Shown: positions 36,688 through 45,627, counted from the stretch's first letter. The stretch is 64,000 nt of DNA from Vibrio natriegens NBRC 15636 = ATCC 14048 = DSM 759 (GCF_035621455.1 NZ_CP141823.1:1116001-1180000); one strand, 5' to 3'. Program-made: numbers and translations. Notes: generated by a model not told the origin, from the letters alone.

Positions 36688-38157
36688 TTAGGATAGGAGC
36701 TGTTTAATCGTCAAAGGTGCGTCAGTAACTTCGAGCCTTTGCGCCGCTGTGAGACCTTCTTTATCTTGATAGCACAAATTATGCCAAGCTCTGAAGATGT
36801 CTAAAAGAGGTAATAGACCTCCAGGTCTTAATTTGCGACGCGGCTCGTTGATGAAGCTTTCAAAAAGTAGCTGGAATCGATTTTGGTAGAATTGCACTTG
36901 TCGTGTTGTTGCAACATTGAACCATTTTTCAGGCTCATTATGATCACCTGCGAGGTAACAAATGCCCTTGCTGTTATCTCCTTGGTTAGAGATAGCCCAA
37001 CGGTCTCGCCACCAACTCATATAAGCAATATCAATTTTACCGAATGGTAATCGCATGTCCCATGCCGGATCTTCGTCGACGTACATTAAATCAATATTTT
37101 TTTCTTTAATACGAGACAAACAGACGCTCAATGCCGCAGAGCGAAGCAGCGGATCCTGAGGCATGTAGATAGACACGCGTTTGCTCGGGCTGCACATATC
37201 GAGGACATGTAAATAATGCGCGTACGAAGTATAAGGTGGTCGAATAATCGCGCCTTTTGATGGGTAATGAAATACGGCCAGATTCCCCAGCGGATCTTCC
37301 ACATTACCGCGAGCCAAAATGGTCTGGTATTTCTGGTCGATGCGTTCACGAAGTTTGCTTGAGGGCGCCGCTGGTGGCTCGCTGGCTTCTGCCGTGTACT
37401 CTTGTGAGACAAAACGAGATACCTGATCGTACGGGTTATGATCAACGCTACCCGTTGGCTCTTCATCAGAAGCGTAGTTAACGTGTTGGCAGAGAATATA
37501 ACCGGAATGCGCTTCACCGGAGACGATCCAGTATACGCCGTTGTTACTCTTCGGCTGTAAAGCGATGTAATTTGACGCTAACTCGTAGCGATTTGCATGG
37601 TTTACCCAGCGAGCATCAATCGTCGCTAATTTACGGCGACAGCGACTCGCAATATGATCTACATGATCATAAAACGTTTTCGGGTTGATACTGAGTTTGC
37701 GGCAGATCTCGCGGACAGAGTAACCCGTGAATAGCAGCGCCATCAGGTTCTCTTGGAACTGTAGCTTCTTGTTCGCACCGGACCACTTATCGACGAAGGT
37801 ACTTTGGCACGCTTTACAACGGTAACGCTGGCGATCGCCACTGTAACCGAACGCGTGGTAGAGGTGTTTATGAGTATGGACTGAGAGCCCGAAGTTATCG
37901 CAGTCATTATTGCGACAAGCAGGTAGGCCGTCACTATGAACGTGCCGCAGACGATGAAGTTCGTTCACGACATCGCGATTGTTAAGTAAGGGGGGGAAAG
38001 CTCCACATTCACGGCATACCATCGCCGGACGCTTGGGGTTAGCATGTTGCAGAACGTAACGTTTTGCATCACTCAATCCAAAGTTGTCACACGCCAATGT
38101 TTTACAAAAGTTGAGTTGTAACCCATCTGCATCTTTTGGCAGTTCGCCGTTAGACAC
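36688..38157 (-). CDS. Zinc-ribbon/HTH protein resembling IS1-type transposase
   Basis: A 489-aa protein with a GTG start and AGGGGG 6-7 bases upstream. The N-terminus has two zinc-ribbon-like units (CKTLACDNFGL to CRECGAF, and CRNNDCDNFGL to YRCKACQSTF), then a helix-turn-helix (TGYSVREICRKLSINPKTFYDHV, about 150-172), the same order as InsA-type IS1 proteins. The rest resembles a divergent RNase-H/DDE region (NNGVYWIVSGEAHSGYILCQ), but I cannot assign a catalytic triad. No inverted terminal repeats or target duplications were found around it, so it may be a domesticated transposase acting as a DNA-binding protein. It lies just behind deoD. Confidence 0.6.
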   Translation of the reverse strand: MSNGELPKDADGLQLNFCKTLACDNFGLSDAKRYVLQHANPKRPAMVCRECGAFPPLLNNRDVVNELHRLRHVHSDGLPACRNNDCDNFGLSVHTHKHLYHAFGYSGDRQRYRCKACQSTFVDKWSGANKKLQFQENLMALLFTGYSVREICRKLSINPKTFYDHVDHIASRCRRKLATIDARWVNHANRYELASNYIALQPKSNNGVYWIVSGEAHSGYILCQHVNYASDEEPTGSVDHNPYDQVSRFVSQEYTAEASEPPAAPSSKLRERIDQKYQTILARGNVEDPLGNLAVFHYPSKGAIIRPPYTSYAHYLHVLDMCSPSKRVSIYMPQDPLLRSAALSVCLSRIKEKNIDLMYVDEDPAWDMRLPFGKIDIAYMSWWRDRWAISNQGDNSKGICYLAGDHNEPEKWFNVATTRQVQFYQNRFQLLFESFINEPRRKLRPGGLLPLLDIFRAWHNLCYQDKEGLTAAQRLEVTDAPLTIKQLLS

Positions 38158-38181
38158 GATCGCCCCCTCTGGGTAATTCGG

Positions 38182-38204
38182 GCAGCCAGTCAGGCACTGG
38201 CTGC
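38182..38204 (-). other. Strong hairpin between deoD and the zinc-ribbon gene
   Basis: GCAGCCAGT and ACTGGCTGC form a perfect 9-bp stem with a 5-base loop, 14 bases behind the deoD stop. No T-run follows on the minus strand, so it more likely stabilises deoD mRNA or partly attenuates than terminates. Confidence 0.5.
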
Positions 38205-38218
38205 AAATAACAAATGAC

Positions 38219-38929
38219 TTAGATGTTGATTGCGGTTTCTAGTGCAACTTTCATCATGTCGTTGAATGACTTTTGACGCTCTTCAGAGCTTAGTTTTTCG
38301 CCACGGATGATGTGGTCAGAAACCGTTAGGATAGTCAGTGCTTTAGCACCTAAATCAGCAGCTACGCCGTAGATACCTGCCGCTTCCATATCTACACCTA
38401 GGATACCCAGTTTTTCCATCTTCTCGAAGATGTCTGCTTCTGGTGTGTAGAACAGGTCAGCAGAGAACACGTTACCCACTTTAACTGGTACTTCTTGCTG
38501 GCGAGCTTGTTTTACTGCTTCTTCTAGCAGACCGTAGTCAGCAATTGCCGCGAAGTCGTGGTTGTTAAAACGGATACGGTTAACTTTTGAGTCTGTAGAA
38601 GCACCCATACCGATAACAACGTCCATCAGGTTTACATCGTCACGGACAGCACCACAGCTACCAACACGGATAACGTTTTTCACGCCGTACTCAGCGATCA
38701 ACTCGTGTACGTAGATGCAGCATGATGGGATACCCATACCGTGGCCCATAACTGATACTTTTTTGCCTTTGTAAGTGCCAGTGAAGCCGAACATGTTTCG
38801 AACGTCACAAACTTGCTTCACATCTTCCAGGAACGTTTCTGCAATGTATTTAGCTCGCAAAGGATCGCCAGGCATTAGAACTGTTTCAGCGAAATCACCT
38901 GGTTGTGCGTTGATGTGTGGGGTTGCCAT
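38219..38929 (-). CDS. deoD: Purine nucleoside phosphorylase DeoD
   Basis: Phosphorolysis of purine (deoxy)nucleosides to base and (deoxy)ribose-1-phosphate. The 236-aa product matches E. coli DeoD from the first residues ([36 protein letters not shown]) through [21 protein letters not shown] and the nucleoside-binding DMEAAGIYG to the catalytic Asp in TVSDHI. GGAGAG precedes the ATG. It is separate from any deoCAB cluster here, so it is probably a second-chromosome paralogue. Confidence 0.95.
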   Translation of the reverse strand: MATPHINAQPGDFAETVLMPGDPLRAKYIAETFLEDVKQVCDVRNMFGFTGTYKGKKVSVMGHGMGIPSCCIYVHELIAEYGVKNVIRVGSCGAVRDDVNLMDVVIGMGASTDSKVNRIRFNNHDFAAIADYGLLEEAVKQARQQEVPVKVGNVFSADLFYTPEADIFEKMEKLGILGVDMEAAGIYGVAADLGAKALTILTVSDHIIRGEKLSSEERQKSFNDMMKVALETAINI

Positions 38930-39327
38930 AAGTGCTCTCCAAAGTTTTGTTTGATAAAACAGACCCTAGTATAGATGCCTGTTACCAATTCTGTTGAATT
39001 CGTTCGTTTTCGTTGAGGCAATAATATCGGGGAGTACACCTTACCCTTGAGAGGTTGGTCACAAAAAGCGCCCTTATGGAAGCTAGCACTAATCATTATA
39101 ACTAAATCTGTTGAAAGCAAAAAGGCAATCGATTTGCTTGACGCAGGTTTGTTGACGGCGCACACAGAATTGCTGGTTTGAGCGGAAATTCTTTTTTGAT
39201 TATCGGTGATCGAAATTCAAATTAGCTAAGTAAAACGATTAAATTGTACAATTTATTTTCTTGTACAATGAAAACTAACTTGCTATAAGTTATACAACAA
39301 AACCTTTTGTATAGGGATGGCGTTACT
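38930..39327. other. Intergenic region with the ybgA-merR-phr promoter
   Basis: About 400 bases between divergent deoD and the YbgA-like gene. The right end carries a clear promoter and regulator-binding repeats, described separately. The left part should hold the deoD promoter but no distinct motif was picked out. No coding frame is accepted here. Confidence 0.5.
39241..39289 (+). promoter_or_regulatory. Promoter with MlrA/CarH-type operator
   Basis: TTGTACAAT occurs at 39244-39252 and 39261-39269. Read as TGTACA-N11-TGTACA inside AT-rich flanks it closely resembles the E. coli MlrA box (AAAATTGTACA-N12-TGTACAATTTT, from memory). The second copy supplies a -35 (TTGTAC, 39261-39266), 17 bases before TATAAG (39284-39289), which also has an extended TGC. 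Transcription would begin near 39296. Confidence 0.7.
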
Positions 39328-40278
39328 ATGGAATCTTCAATCAAAGTTGGTATCAGTTCTTGTGTACTTGGTGAGCGTGTTCGTTTTGATTCTGGCCATA
39401 AGGTCAGCAACTTTGTGACTAAAGAGCTCAGCAATTACTTCGATTTCGTTTCTGTTTGTCCAGAGGTTGGCGTTGGCATGCCTGTACCTCGACCTACTAT
39501 TCGTCTGATTTCTGATGCAGAGCGAGTCGCGTTGGTTGAAACAAAAAATCCTGAGAATGATCACACTGACAACATGCTGGCGTACTCGGCTAATAAAGTA
39601 GATGAGTTACAGGAGCAGCAGCTATGTGGCTACATTGTGTGTGCCAAGTCGCCTACTTGTGGTATGGAACGGGTTAAAGTTTACAGCAAGAATAATGCTT
39701 CTAAAGAAGGGGTGGGGCTGTACACGCAAACGCTAATGCAAAAGATGCCATGGTTGCCAGTTGAAGAAGATGGCCGCTTAAATGATCCTGTGCTTAAAGA
39801 GAATTTCATCACTCGCGTTTACTGCCTGAATGACTTTTATCAATCCATGGCCGGTGAGCCGACCCGTGGCAAAATTATTGATTTCCACTCTCGTTATAAG
39901 TTAACGCTAATGGCCCATCACCCAGAATCATACCGAGCGTTGGGCCGTTTAGTGGCAGAAGTTGCCAACTACGAGATTGAAGATTTTTATGCAGAGTATC
40001 GTTTGGGGCTAATGAAGGCACTTTCGAACCGTGCCAGTCGAAAAAATAACACCAATGTATTGATGCACCTTCAGGGTTACTTTAAACGTGCCTTAACTAA
40101 AGACGAAAAAGAAGAGTTAGCGACGGTTATTCACGATTATCGCACGGGCCTATTGCCTTTGCTCGCACCGCTAACACTGATTAAACACTATCTAAATACT
40201 TACCCAGACGAGTATTTACAGAAACAAAAATTTTTAGAGCCGCACCCGCAGGAGATGAGATTACGTTATGGTTTGTAG
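39328..40278 (+). CDS. DUF523-DUF1722 protein (YbgA family)
   Basis: A 316-aa fusion of DUF523 (about residues 6-150, with SSCVLGERVRFDSGHK and CAKSPTCGMERV, whose cysteines may bind metal) and DUF1722/YbgA (about 190-310). The ATG at 39328 has AGGGATGG upstream. E. coli ybgA is likewise next to the photolyase gene phr, so the pairing is old, but the function is unknown. Its last 11 bases overlap the MerR-type gene. It is first in a four-gene operon. Confidence 0.9.
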   Translation: MESSIKVGISSCVLGERVRFDSGHKVSNFVTKELSNYFDFVSVCPEVGVGMPVPRPTIRLISDAERVALVETKNPENDHTDNMLAYSANKVDELQEQQLCGYIVCAKSPTCGMERVKVYSKNNASKEGVGLYTQTLMQKMPWLPVEEDGRLNDPVLKENFITRVYCLNDFYQSMAGEPTRGKIIDFHSRYKLTLMAHHPESYRALGRLVAEVANYEIEDFYAEYRLGLMKALSNRASRKNNTNVLMHLQGYFKRALTKDEKEELATVIHDYRTGLLPLLAPLTLIKHYLNTYPDEYLQKQKFLEPHPQEMRLRYGL

Positions 40279-41083
40279 TTCAGAAGGAAAACTGTACGCA
40301 ATTAGAGATGTTGCAGAGATAACCGGAGTAAAGCCCGTCACTTTGCGAGCTTGGCAAAGGCGATACAGTTTGATTCAGCCGCAGCGGACAGATAAAGGGC
40401 ATCGTTTGTATCGCCAGCAGGATATTGACACGATTAAAGAGATACAAAGTTGGCTGGCGAAAGGCATCGCAATTGGCAAGGTAAAAGGCCTACTGGGAAA
40501 AGCCGATGAGTTAGACATGAGCGCTGAGCCTGCGACTTTAGAAGAAGTGGAAACGTTGCTGTCTGCATTATCTGATCTGAATCATGCCAAGACGGAGAGT
40601 GTACTGTCATCGGTAATGAAGGAGTATCCTCTCAATTTAGTCGTTGAGCAGTTTATTGAGCCGGTATTTGAAGCGCTAGATCTCGTGAAAGGATCGCTGC
40701 GCTCAATACAGATGGGGTTGTTCCAGACATGCCTGATCAAACGGTTGGCCCTTATCGTTGACTCTGAAAACAAGGCATCTTCAAAAGGAAAGTGTTTGCT
40801 GGTTTGCTTTGAACAAACCCGAGAAGCAGAGAGTTGGATTCAAGCCGCAATACGTTGTGAGCAAGGTTATCACACAACCTTAATTGCTAACGTTAATGAC
40901 ATTTCAGGCTTGGCAGAGCATCAGGTTGTCGATCGTTATCAACGTATATTTTTGTTTTCTAATAAAGCACTACCAGCCAAACAGGTTGAGGTGTTAAAAG
41001 CGATGCGAACGCAATTCCCCAACCAGATTCAATGTTCAGAAGTCATAGAGAAGCTTCATTTTGAACAGGCAGAGAATAGCTAA
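40268..41083 (+). CDS. MerR-family regulator, MlrA/CarH-like without B12 motifs
   Basis: A 271-aa regulator. The N-terminal MerR domain (AIRDVAEITGVKPVTLRAWQ, then RRYSLIQPQRTDKGHRLYRQ, about residues 10-55) is of the MlrA/BluR/CarH branch, very like E. coli MlrA. The C-terminal half has the helical and Rossmann-like layout of CarH/LitR light sensors, but the cobalamin motifs (W, E-x-x-H and DxHxxG) are not visible, as in MlrA. It overlaps the YbgA-like gene and is followed by phr 9 bases on. The MlrA-box-like site before the operon suggests autoregulation. In E. coli MlrA works with a diguanylate cyclase to turn on csgD; a parallel here is inference. Confidence 0.88.
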   Translation: MVCSSEGKLYAIRDVAEITGVKPVTLRAWQRRYSLIQPQRTDKGHRLYRQQDIDTIKEIQSWLAKGIAIGKVKGLLGKADELDMSAEPATLEEVETLLSALSDLNHAKTESVLSSVMKEYPLNLVVEQFIEPVFEALDLVKGSLRSIQMGLFQTCLIKRLALIVDSENKASSKGKCLLVCFEQTREAESWIQAAIRCEQGYHTTLIANVNDISGLAEHQVVDRYQRIFLFSNKALPAKQVEVLKAMRTQFPNQIQCSEVIEKLHFEQAENS

Positions 41084-41092
41084 GGAGACATC

Positions 41093-42508
41093 ATGATTCT
41101 GGTATGGTTTCGACGTGATTTAAGAACGTTAGACCACACGGCTTTGCAAGCGGCCCTGGACTCTGGGCAGCCTGTTGTCGCCTGTTTTATCGCGACGCCT
41201 CAGCAGTGGCAATCGCACGATATGGCTCCGATGCAGGCGGATTTGATTGCTCGTCGCTTAGAGCACCTGAATCAAGAGCTAGCAGAGCTTAACATTCCGT
41301 TTTTGTATGCAGAAGTCGACAATTTCTCCGGTTGCAGCGCCGTCATCGGCCGTTGGGTGAAAGCCCTAAATGCCACGAGCGTCATGGCAAATATCCATTA
41401 TGAAGTGAACGAGCAGGAGCTTGATCGAGAAGTCTCTGATGCATTAAACCAATCAGGTGTGCGCTTTGAGTTGTTCCATGATAAGTGCGTTCATGCACCA
41501 ACGACGGTTTTGAACAAGCAGGGCGACTACTTTAAGGTGTTTAGTCCCTTCAAACGAGCCTGGTTGCAGAAGTTTCAATTACCAAGAGTTGCAAAACCCT
41601 ATCCCCAGTCACCGCTTTCACCGCAAGTATTGAAAGAGATAGAGGGTGAGTGTTTTGATGATAATTTTACGTTCAATTACCCACGTGAACCTAGCGAGCA
41701 TTGGTTGGCTTCAACGAGTGACATACTGAATCAGTTAAGAACGTTTGCTCGTGAGCGAAGTGATGAATACCGCGAGCAGCGTGACTTCCCGGCCATTGAT
41801 GGTACCAGTCAACTCTCTCCTTATTTGGCCATTGGCGCTTTATCTCCGAGACAATGTATTGCCAGATTGTTTGCTGAGAATGAGCAATCGGATTTAACGG
41901 AAGGCAAAGCAACATGGTTAAGTGAAATTATTTGGCGTGAGTTCTACCAACACTTGTTGGTGTTTGAACCAAAGCTTGTCAAAGGCAAAGGGTTTATTGA
42001 ATGGGAAGACAAGATTCAGTGGTCTTACGACGAGAAGGCGTTTGAGCGCTGGAAGACCGGCACTACAGGTTACCCAATTGTAGACGCCGCAATGCGTCAG
42101 TTGAACCAAACTGGCTGGATGCACAATCGCTTACGCATGATAGTCGCGAGTTTCCTGACCAAAGATCTTCACATTGATTGGCGCTGGGGTGAAAAGTACT
42201 TTATGAGTCAGCTTGTCGATGGTGATTTTGCAGCCAATAATGGAGGGTGGCAATGGTCTGCGTCGACCGGTTGTGATGGTCAGCCTTATTTCCGAATTTT
42301 TAATCCTGTTAGTCAGGGAGAAAAGTTCGATGCTGATGGATGCTTTGTGCGTCATTGGGTGCCAGAAATAAAGAGCGTACCGAACAAGTTCCTCCATAAA
42401 CCATGGACTTGGGAAGGCTTTTCTTTACTGGATTATCACACTCCGATGGTTGATCATAAAGCAGAAAGAGAGATAACCTTACGGCTCTTTAAAAGTGCCA
42501 AGGAATAG
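41093..42508 (+). CDS. phrA: Deoxyribodipyrimidine (CPD) photolyase
   Basis: Light-driven repair of cyclobutane pyrimidine dimers using FAD and an antenna pigment. AAGGAG precedes the ATG. The 471-aa protein has the N-terminal antenna domain (MILVWFRRDLRTLDHTAL) and C-terminal FAD domain: SEIIWREFYQHLL, GWMHNRLRMIVASFLTKDL, and the DGDFAANNGGWQWSASTG signature, ending with the class I pattern YFRIFNP. Length and motifs match E. coli Phr. It is the third gene of the operon behind the MerR-type regulator. Confidence 0.96.
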   Translation: MILVWFRRDLRTLDHTALQAALDSGQPVVACFIATPQQWQSHDMAPMQADLIARRLEHLNQELAELNIPFLYAEVDNFSGCSAVIGRWVKALNATSVMANIHYEVNEQELDREVSDALNQSGVRFELFHDKCVHAPTTVLNKQGDYFKVFSPFKRAWLQKFQLPRVAKPYPQSPLSPQVLKEIEGECFDDNFTFNYPREPSEHWLASTSDILNQLRTFARERSDEYREQRDFPAIDGTSQLSPYLAIGALSPRQCIARLFAENEQSDLTEGKATWLSEIIWREFYQHLLVFEPKLVKGKGFIEWEDKIQWSYDEKAFERWKTGTTGYPIVDAAMRQLNQTGWMHNRLRMIVASFLTKDLHIDWRWGEKYFMSQLVDGDFAANNGGWQWSASTGCDGQPYFRIFNPVSQGEKFDADGCFVRHWVPEIKSVPNKFLHKPWTWEGFSLLDYHTPMVDHKAEREITLRLFKSAKE

Positions 42509-42514
42509 AGTGAA

Positions 42515-43441
42515 ATGCTTAGCAAGAAGCGGTCGATGAGTATCGCGAAACGAACCCTGTTATCAGTCTCATTGTCATTAGTGAGTGGATTGTCATTCGC
42601 TAAGATGTACGAGTTACCTTCAGACAGCAGTCGTCTTATTGGTCGTATTGAAAACCACGTTGTGCAAAACGGGGAAACCATGGCCAATATTGCTAAGTTA
42701 TATGACGTCGGTATGCTGGGTTTAATGGCCGCGAATAAAGGCGTAGACCCTTTTCTTCCTCAAGAAGGGCATGTTCTGACGGTTCCTACCCAACTCATTC
42801 TTCCGGACGTTGCTCACCAGGGCATCGTTATCAATCTGGCCGAGTTACGCCTGTACTATTTCCCGGCTAACGAGAACGTCGTGCACGTATTCCCCGTTGG
42901 GATTGGACGTATAGGGCGTGACACTCCGGTGATGTCAACCAGTGTCAGTCAGAAGCGTCCTAATCCGACGTGGACACCACCAGCTTCTATTCGTGCTGAA
43001 TACAAAGCAAAAGGCATTAACTTACCCGCGGTAGTCCCTTCTGGCCCTGATAACCCGTTGGGTATGTTCGCATTGCGTTTAGCTTACGGGAACGGCGAGT
43101 ACCTTATTCATGGTACCAACAAAGATTTTGGTATTGGTATGCGTGTCAGCGCAGGTTGTATCCGTATGGAGCCAAGCGACATTGAATGGCTATTTGAACA
43201 AGTACGTCGAGGCGAAAAAGTCACGGTTATTAACCAACCGGTTAAAGTGGCGTTAGAACCAGACAGAAGTGTCTTTATTGAAGCTCACGAACCATTAACT
43301 CGCAGCAACGGTAAGAAAGATGAATTGGAATTACCGAAAGAGTTAGGCTGGTGGTTAAGTGAATTTGGTATGAAGGATGTGAAGGCAAAAGCAGTGATTG
43401 CCGCGCAGAATGGAGTACCAGTAGAAATAACCGCGCCGTGA
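42515..43441 (+). CDS. L,D-transpeptidase (ErfK/YbiS family) with LysM-like domain
   Basis: A 308-aa exported enzyme that, in this family, links lipoprotein Lpp to peptidoglycan or crosslinks it. A signal peptide (LLSVSLSLVSGLSFA) is followed by a LysM-like segment (HVVQNGETMANIAKLYDVG) and the YkuD catalytic domain with HGTNKDFGIGMRVSAGCIRM (Cys215). The S-A-G-C form is usual in ErfK/YbiS enzymes. It begins only 6 bases after the photolyase stop, so it belongs to that operon, and it faces lpp, whose product is a likely substrate. Confidence 0.93.
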   Translation: MLSKKRSMSIAKRTLLSVSLSLVSGLSFAKMYELPSDSSRLIGRIENHVVQNGETMANIAKLYDVGMLGLMAANKGVDPFLPQEGHVLTVPTQLILPDVAHQGIVINLAELRLYYFPANENVVHVFPVGIGRIGRDTPVMSTSVSQKRPNPTWTPPASIRAEYKAKGINLPAVVPSGPDNPLGMFALRLAYGNGEYLIHGTNKDFGIGMRVSAGCIRMEPSDIEWLFEQVRRGEKVTVINQPVKVALEPDRSVFIEAHEPLTRSNGKKDELELPKELGWWLSEFGMKDVKAKAVIAAQNGVPVEITAP

Positions 43442-43448
43442 GGCGCGG
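43431..43448. terminator. GC-rich hairpin between L,D-transpeptidase and lpp
   Basis: CCGCGCC and GGCGCGG form a 7-bp stem with loop GTGA, including the transpeptidase stop codon, between convergent genes. No T-run follows, so it is a weak or Rho-aided terminator. Confidence 0.45.
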
Positions 43449-43462
43449 CATAACACTATAAC

Positions 43463-43708
43463 TTACTTAGTGTAAGATTGAGCGATGTTGTCGATACGCT
43501 CATTAGCACGTGCAGCTTCTTCTTGAGCAGACATTGCTGCGTCTTTAGACATTTGAACGTCAGATTGAAGAGTTTGTACGTCTTGGCTTAGCATGCTAAC
43601 TTGATTGCTTAGTTCGTCTAGTTTAGCTGTAGTTGCGTCATCAGAAGAAGCACAACCTGCTAGTAGAAGTACTGAAGTTGCTGCAGCTGCGATCAACGTT
43701 TTGTTCAT
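43463..43708 (-). CDS. lpp: Murein (Braun-type) lipoprotein Lpp
   Basis: An 81-aa outer-membrane lipoprotein. AAGGAG precedes the ATG; the signal peptide ends in a lipobox LLLAGC, with lipidation at that cysteine. The rest is a continuous heptad-like helix (AKLDELSNQVSMLSQDVQTL) that should trimerise, ending in YTK; the C-terminal lysine is the residue joined to peptidoglycan by L,D-transpeptidases. The convergent neighbour is such an enzyme. The upstream spacer has an extended -10-like TGATACAAT (minus strand, near 43779-43787), suggestive of a strong promoter. Confidence 0.93.
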   Translation of the reverse strand: MNKTLIAAAATSVLLLAGCASSDDATTAKLDELSNQVSMLSQDVQTLQSDVQMSKDAAMSAQEEAARANERIDNIAQSYTK

Positions 43709-44240
43709 ATAAGAACTCCTTGCTTATAGTGAAAGTCTCGCTCCATAGTTTTTGTTAGAGGCGAGGTTAAATGTGGATACATTGTATCAGTACATGATGT
43801 AGCAAAAGTCAAAAAAATCCAAGAATTTCATGGAGTACCTGACGTTAACTTTTACCTGAGCCTAACAAAAGGCAGTATTCAACCCTTCATTGACTCCAAC
43901 AACAGTCTTCATGGCAGGTATTTTTGCCACGTTCCTGATATCAATAATTTAGACGATATTGACGCAAATGAAAGCTTCTCTCCGCAAATAAACGCAATAT
44001 GCATGGATAAGCCTTAATAATCCGCGTATTCGCCATGACAGCCGTATATTGATGAACATAAGTTTAGGGCATAGATTGAAGCTGTGCCGCCCGAACTTGT
44101 ATGAGTCTCAAAAGTAACTCTATTTTTTCTTCAATAATTAGTTTGTGTGATCTCTATCTATACTCCTATGATTTGCGGTATTATAGCGGGCTTTTATTTA
44201 TTGCTACGTTAGAGCGGAATGACATTACAGAGCGCTCATA
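43709..44240. other. Long intergenic region between lpp and DEAD-box helicase
   Basis: About 530 bases with divergent genes on each side. It should hold the lpp promoter near its left end and the helicase promoter near its right end (AT-rich near 44100-44200). RNA helicase genes often have long leaders and the space would allow one. At 44219-44248 there is a nine-codon open frame that overlaps the helicase start. I see nothing else certain. Confidence 0.4.
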
Positions 44241-45596
44241 TTGACTGATTTATTGGAGAATACTTTGCAATTTAAAGATCTAGGCCTAGACAACCGATTG
44301 TTGAAGAACCTAAAACACTACGATTTCAAAAAAGCGACTGAGATCCAACAGCAAGCAATTCCTGTTGCGATTGCAGGCAAGGATCTATTGGCATCTTCGA
44401 AAACGGGTTCGGGCAAGACTTTGGCGTTTGTATTGCCGATGCTTCACAAGTCACTTAAGACAAAATCATTTTCTGCTAAAGACCCTCGAGCTGTCATTCT
44501 GGCGCCAACGCGTGAATTGGCTAAACAAGTATATGGTGAGCTTCGCTCGATGCTTGCCGGCTTGTCCTACGAAGCAGCCTTAATTCTTGGTGGCGAAAAC
44601 TTTAACGATCAGGTGAAAGCGCTGCGTCGTTACCCTAAATTCATCGTGGCAACACCAGGGCGTTTAGCTGACCACTTAGAGCACCGTTCTTTATACCTTG
44701 AAGGTTTAGAAACCCTGATTCTGGATGAAGCGGACCGTATGTTGGATCTGGGCTTCGCACCAGAGCTTCGCCGTATTCATAATGCCGCTAAACACCGCCG
44801 TCGTCAGACTTTGATGTTCTCGGCTACGCTCGATCACGCGGAAGTAAACAGCATTGCCTCTGAGATGCTGAATGCACCAAAACGTATTTCTATCGGTGTT
44901 TCTAACGAAGAGCACAAAGATATCACTCAGAAATTCTACTTGTGTGATCACCTAGATCACAAAGAAGCGATTCTTGAACGTGTCCTTGCAGAAGCCGAAT
45001 ACCGTCAGGTCATCATCTTTACCGCAACACGAGATGATACTGAGCGCCTTACAGCGAAGCTGAACGAGAAAAAACTCAAGGCAGTAGCTCTGAGCGGCAA
45101 CTTAAATCAGACTCAACGTAATACCATTATGAGCCAGTTTGAGCGCGCGGTGTTTAAGATTCTTGTCACCACTGATGTAGCCTCTCGTGGTTTGGATATT
45201 GCGACAGTGACGCACGTTATTAACTTTGATATGCCGAAGCACACGGAAGAATACGTTCACCGTGTTGGCCGTACTGGGCGTGCAGGTAATAAAGGTGATG
45301 CGATTTCTCTTGTTGGTCCAAAAGACTGGGATAGCTTTAAACGTGTTGAAGCATACCTGCAGCAAGATTTGTCGTTCTCCGTTTTCGAAGACTTAAAAGG
45401 CAAGTTCAAAGGTCTGAAGCCACGCAAGCCGGATATGCGTAATAAGAAAGGCGCGACGAAAAAAGCACGTCCTCAAGCTAAGAAAGTTGCGAAGAAGCCA
45501 GTTAAGCGCGACAAGACCTTCTACAAAACTGTGTCTGTTGGTGATGATGTTTTCATCCCTAAAAAGAAGCCAGCAGAACCGAAAGCAGAAGATTAA
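44241..45596 (+). CDS. DEAD-box ATP-dependent RNA helicase
   Basis: A 451-aa RNA helicase starting at TTG. All core motifs are present: Q motif (FKKATEIQQQAIP), motif I (SSKTGSGKT), Ia (PTRELAKQ), II (LDEADRMLDLGF), III (SAT), and the C-terminal domain with HRVGRTGRAG. A basic tail (about 390-451, KKGATKKARPQAKKVAKK) likely binds RNA. It resembles SrmB/RhlE-type ribosome-assembly or RNA-decay helicases; which one is unsure. A short upstream frame ends inside its start region, so translation may be coupled. Confidence 0.92.
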   Translation: MTDLLENTLQFKDLGLDNRLLKNLKHYDFKKATEIQQQAIPVAIAGKDLLASSKTGSGKTLAFVLPMLHKSLKTKSFSAKDPRAVILAPTRELAKQVYGELRSMLAGLSYEAALILGGENFNDQVKALRRYPKFIVATPGRLADHLEHRSLYLEGLETLILDEADRMLDLGFAPELRRIHNAAKHRRRQTLMFSATLDHAEVNSIASEMLNAPKRISIGVSNEEHKDITQKFYLCDHLDHKEAILERVLAEAEYRQVIIFTATRDDTERLTAKLNEKKLKAVALSGNLNQTQRNTIMSQFERAVFKILVTTDVASRGLDIATVTHVINFDMPKHTEEYVHRVGRTGRAGNKGDAISLVGPKDWDSFKRVEAYLQQDLSFSVFEDLKGKFKGLKPRKPDMRNKKGATKKARPQAKKVAKKPVKRDKTFYKTVSVGDDVFIPKKKPAEPKAED

Positions 45597-45627
45597 TTTC
45601 TAGATTCTTAATGCTGTTTTAAGCAAG

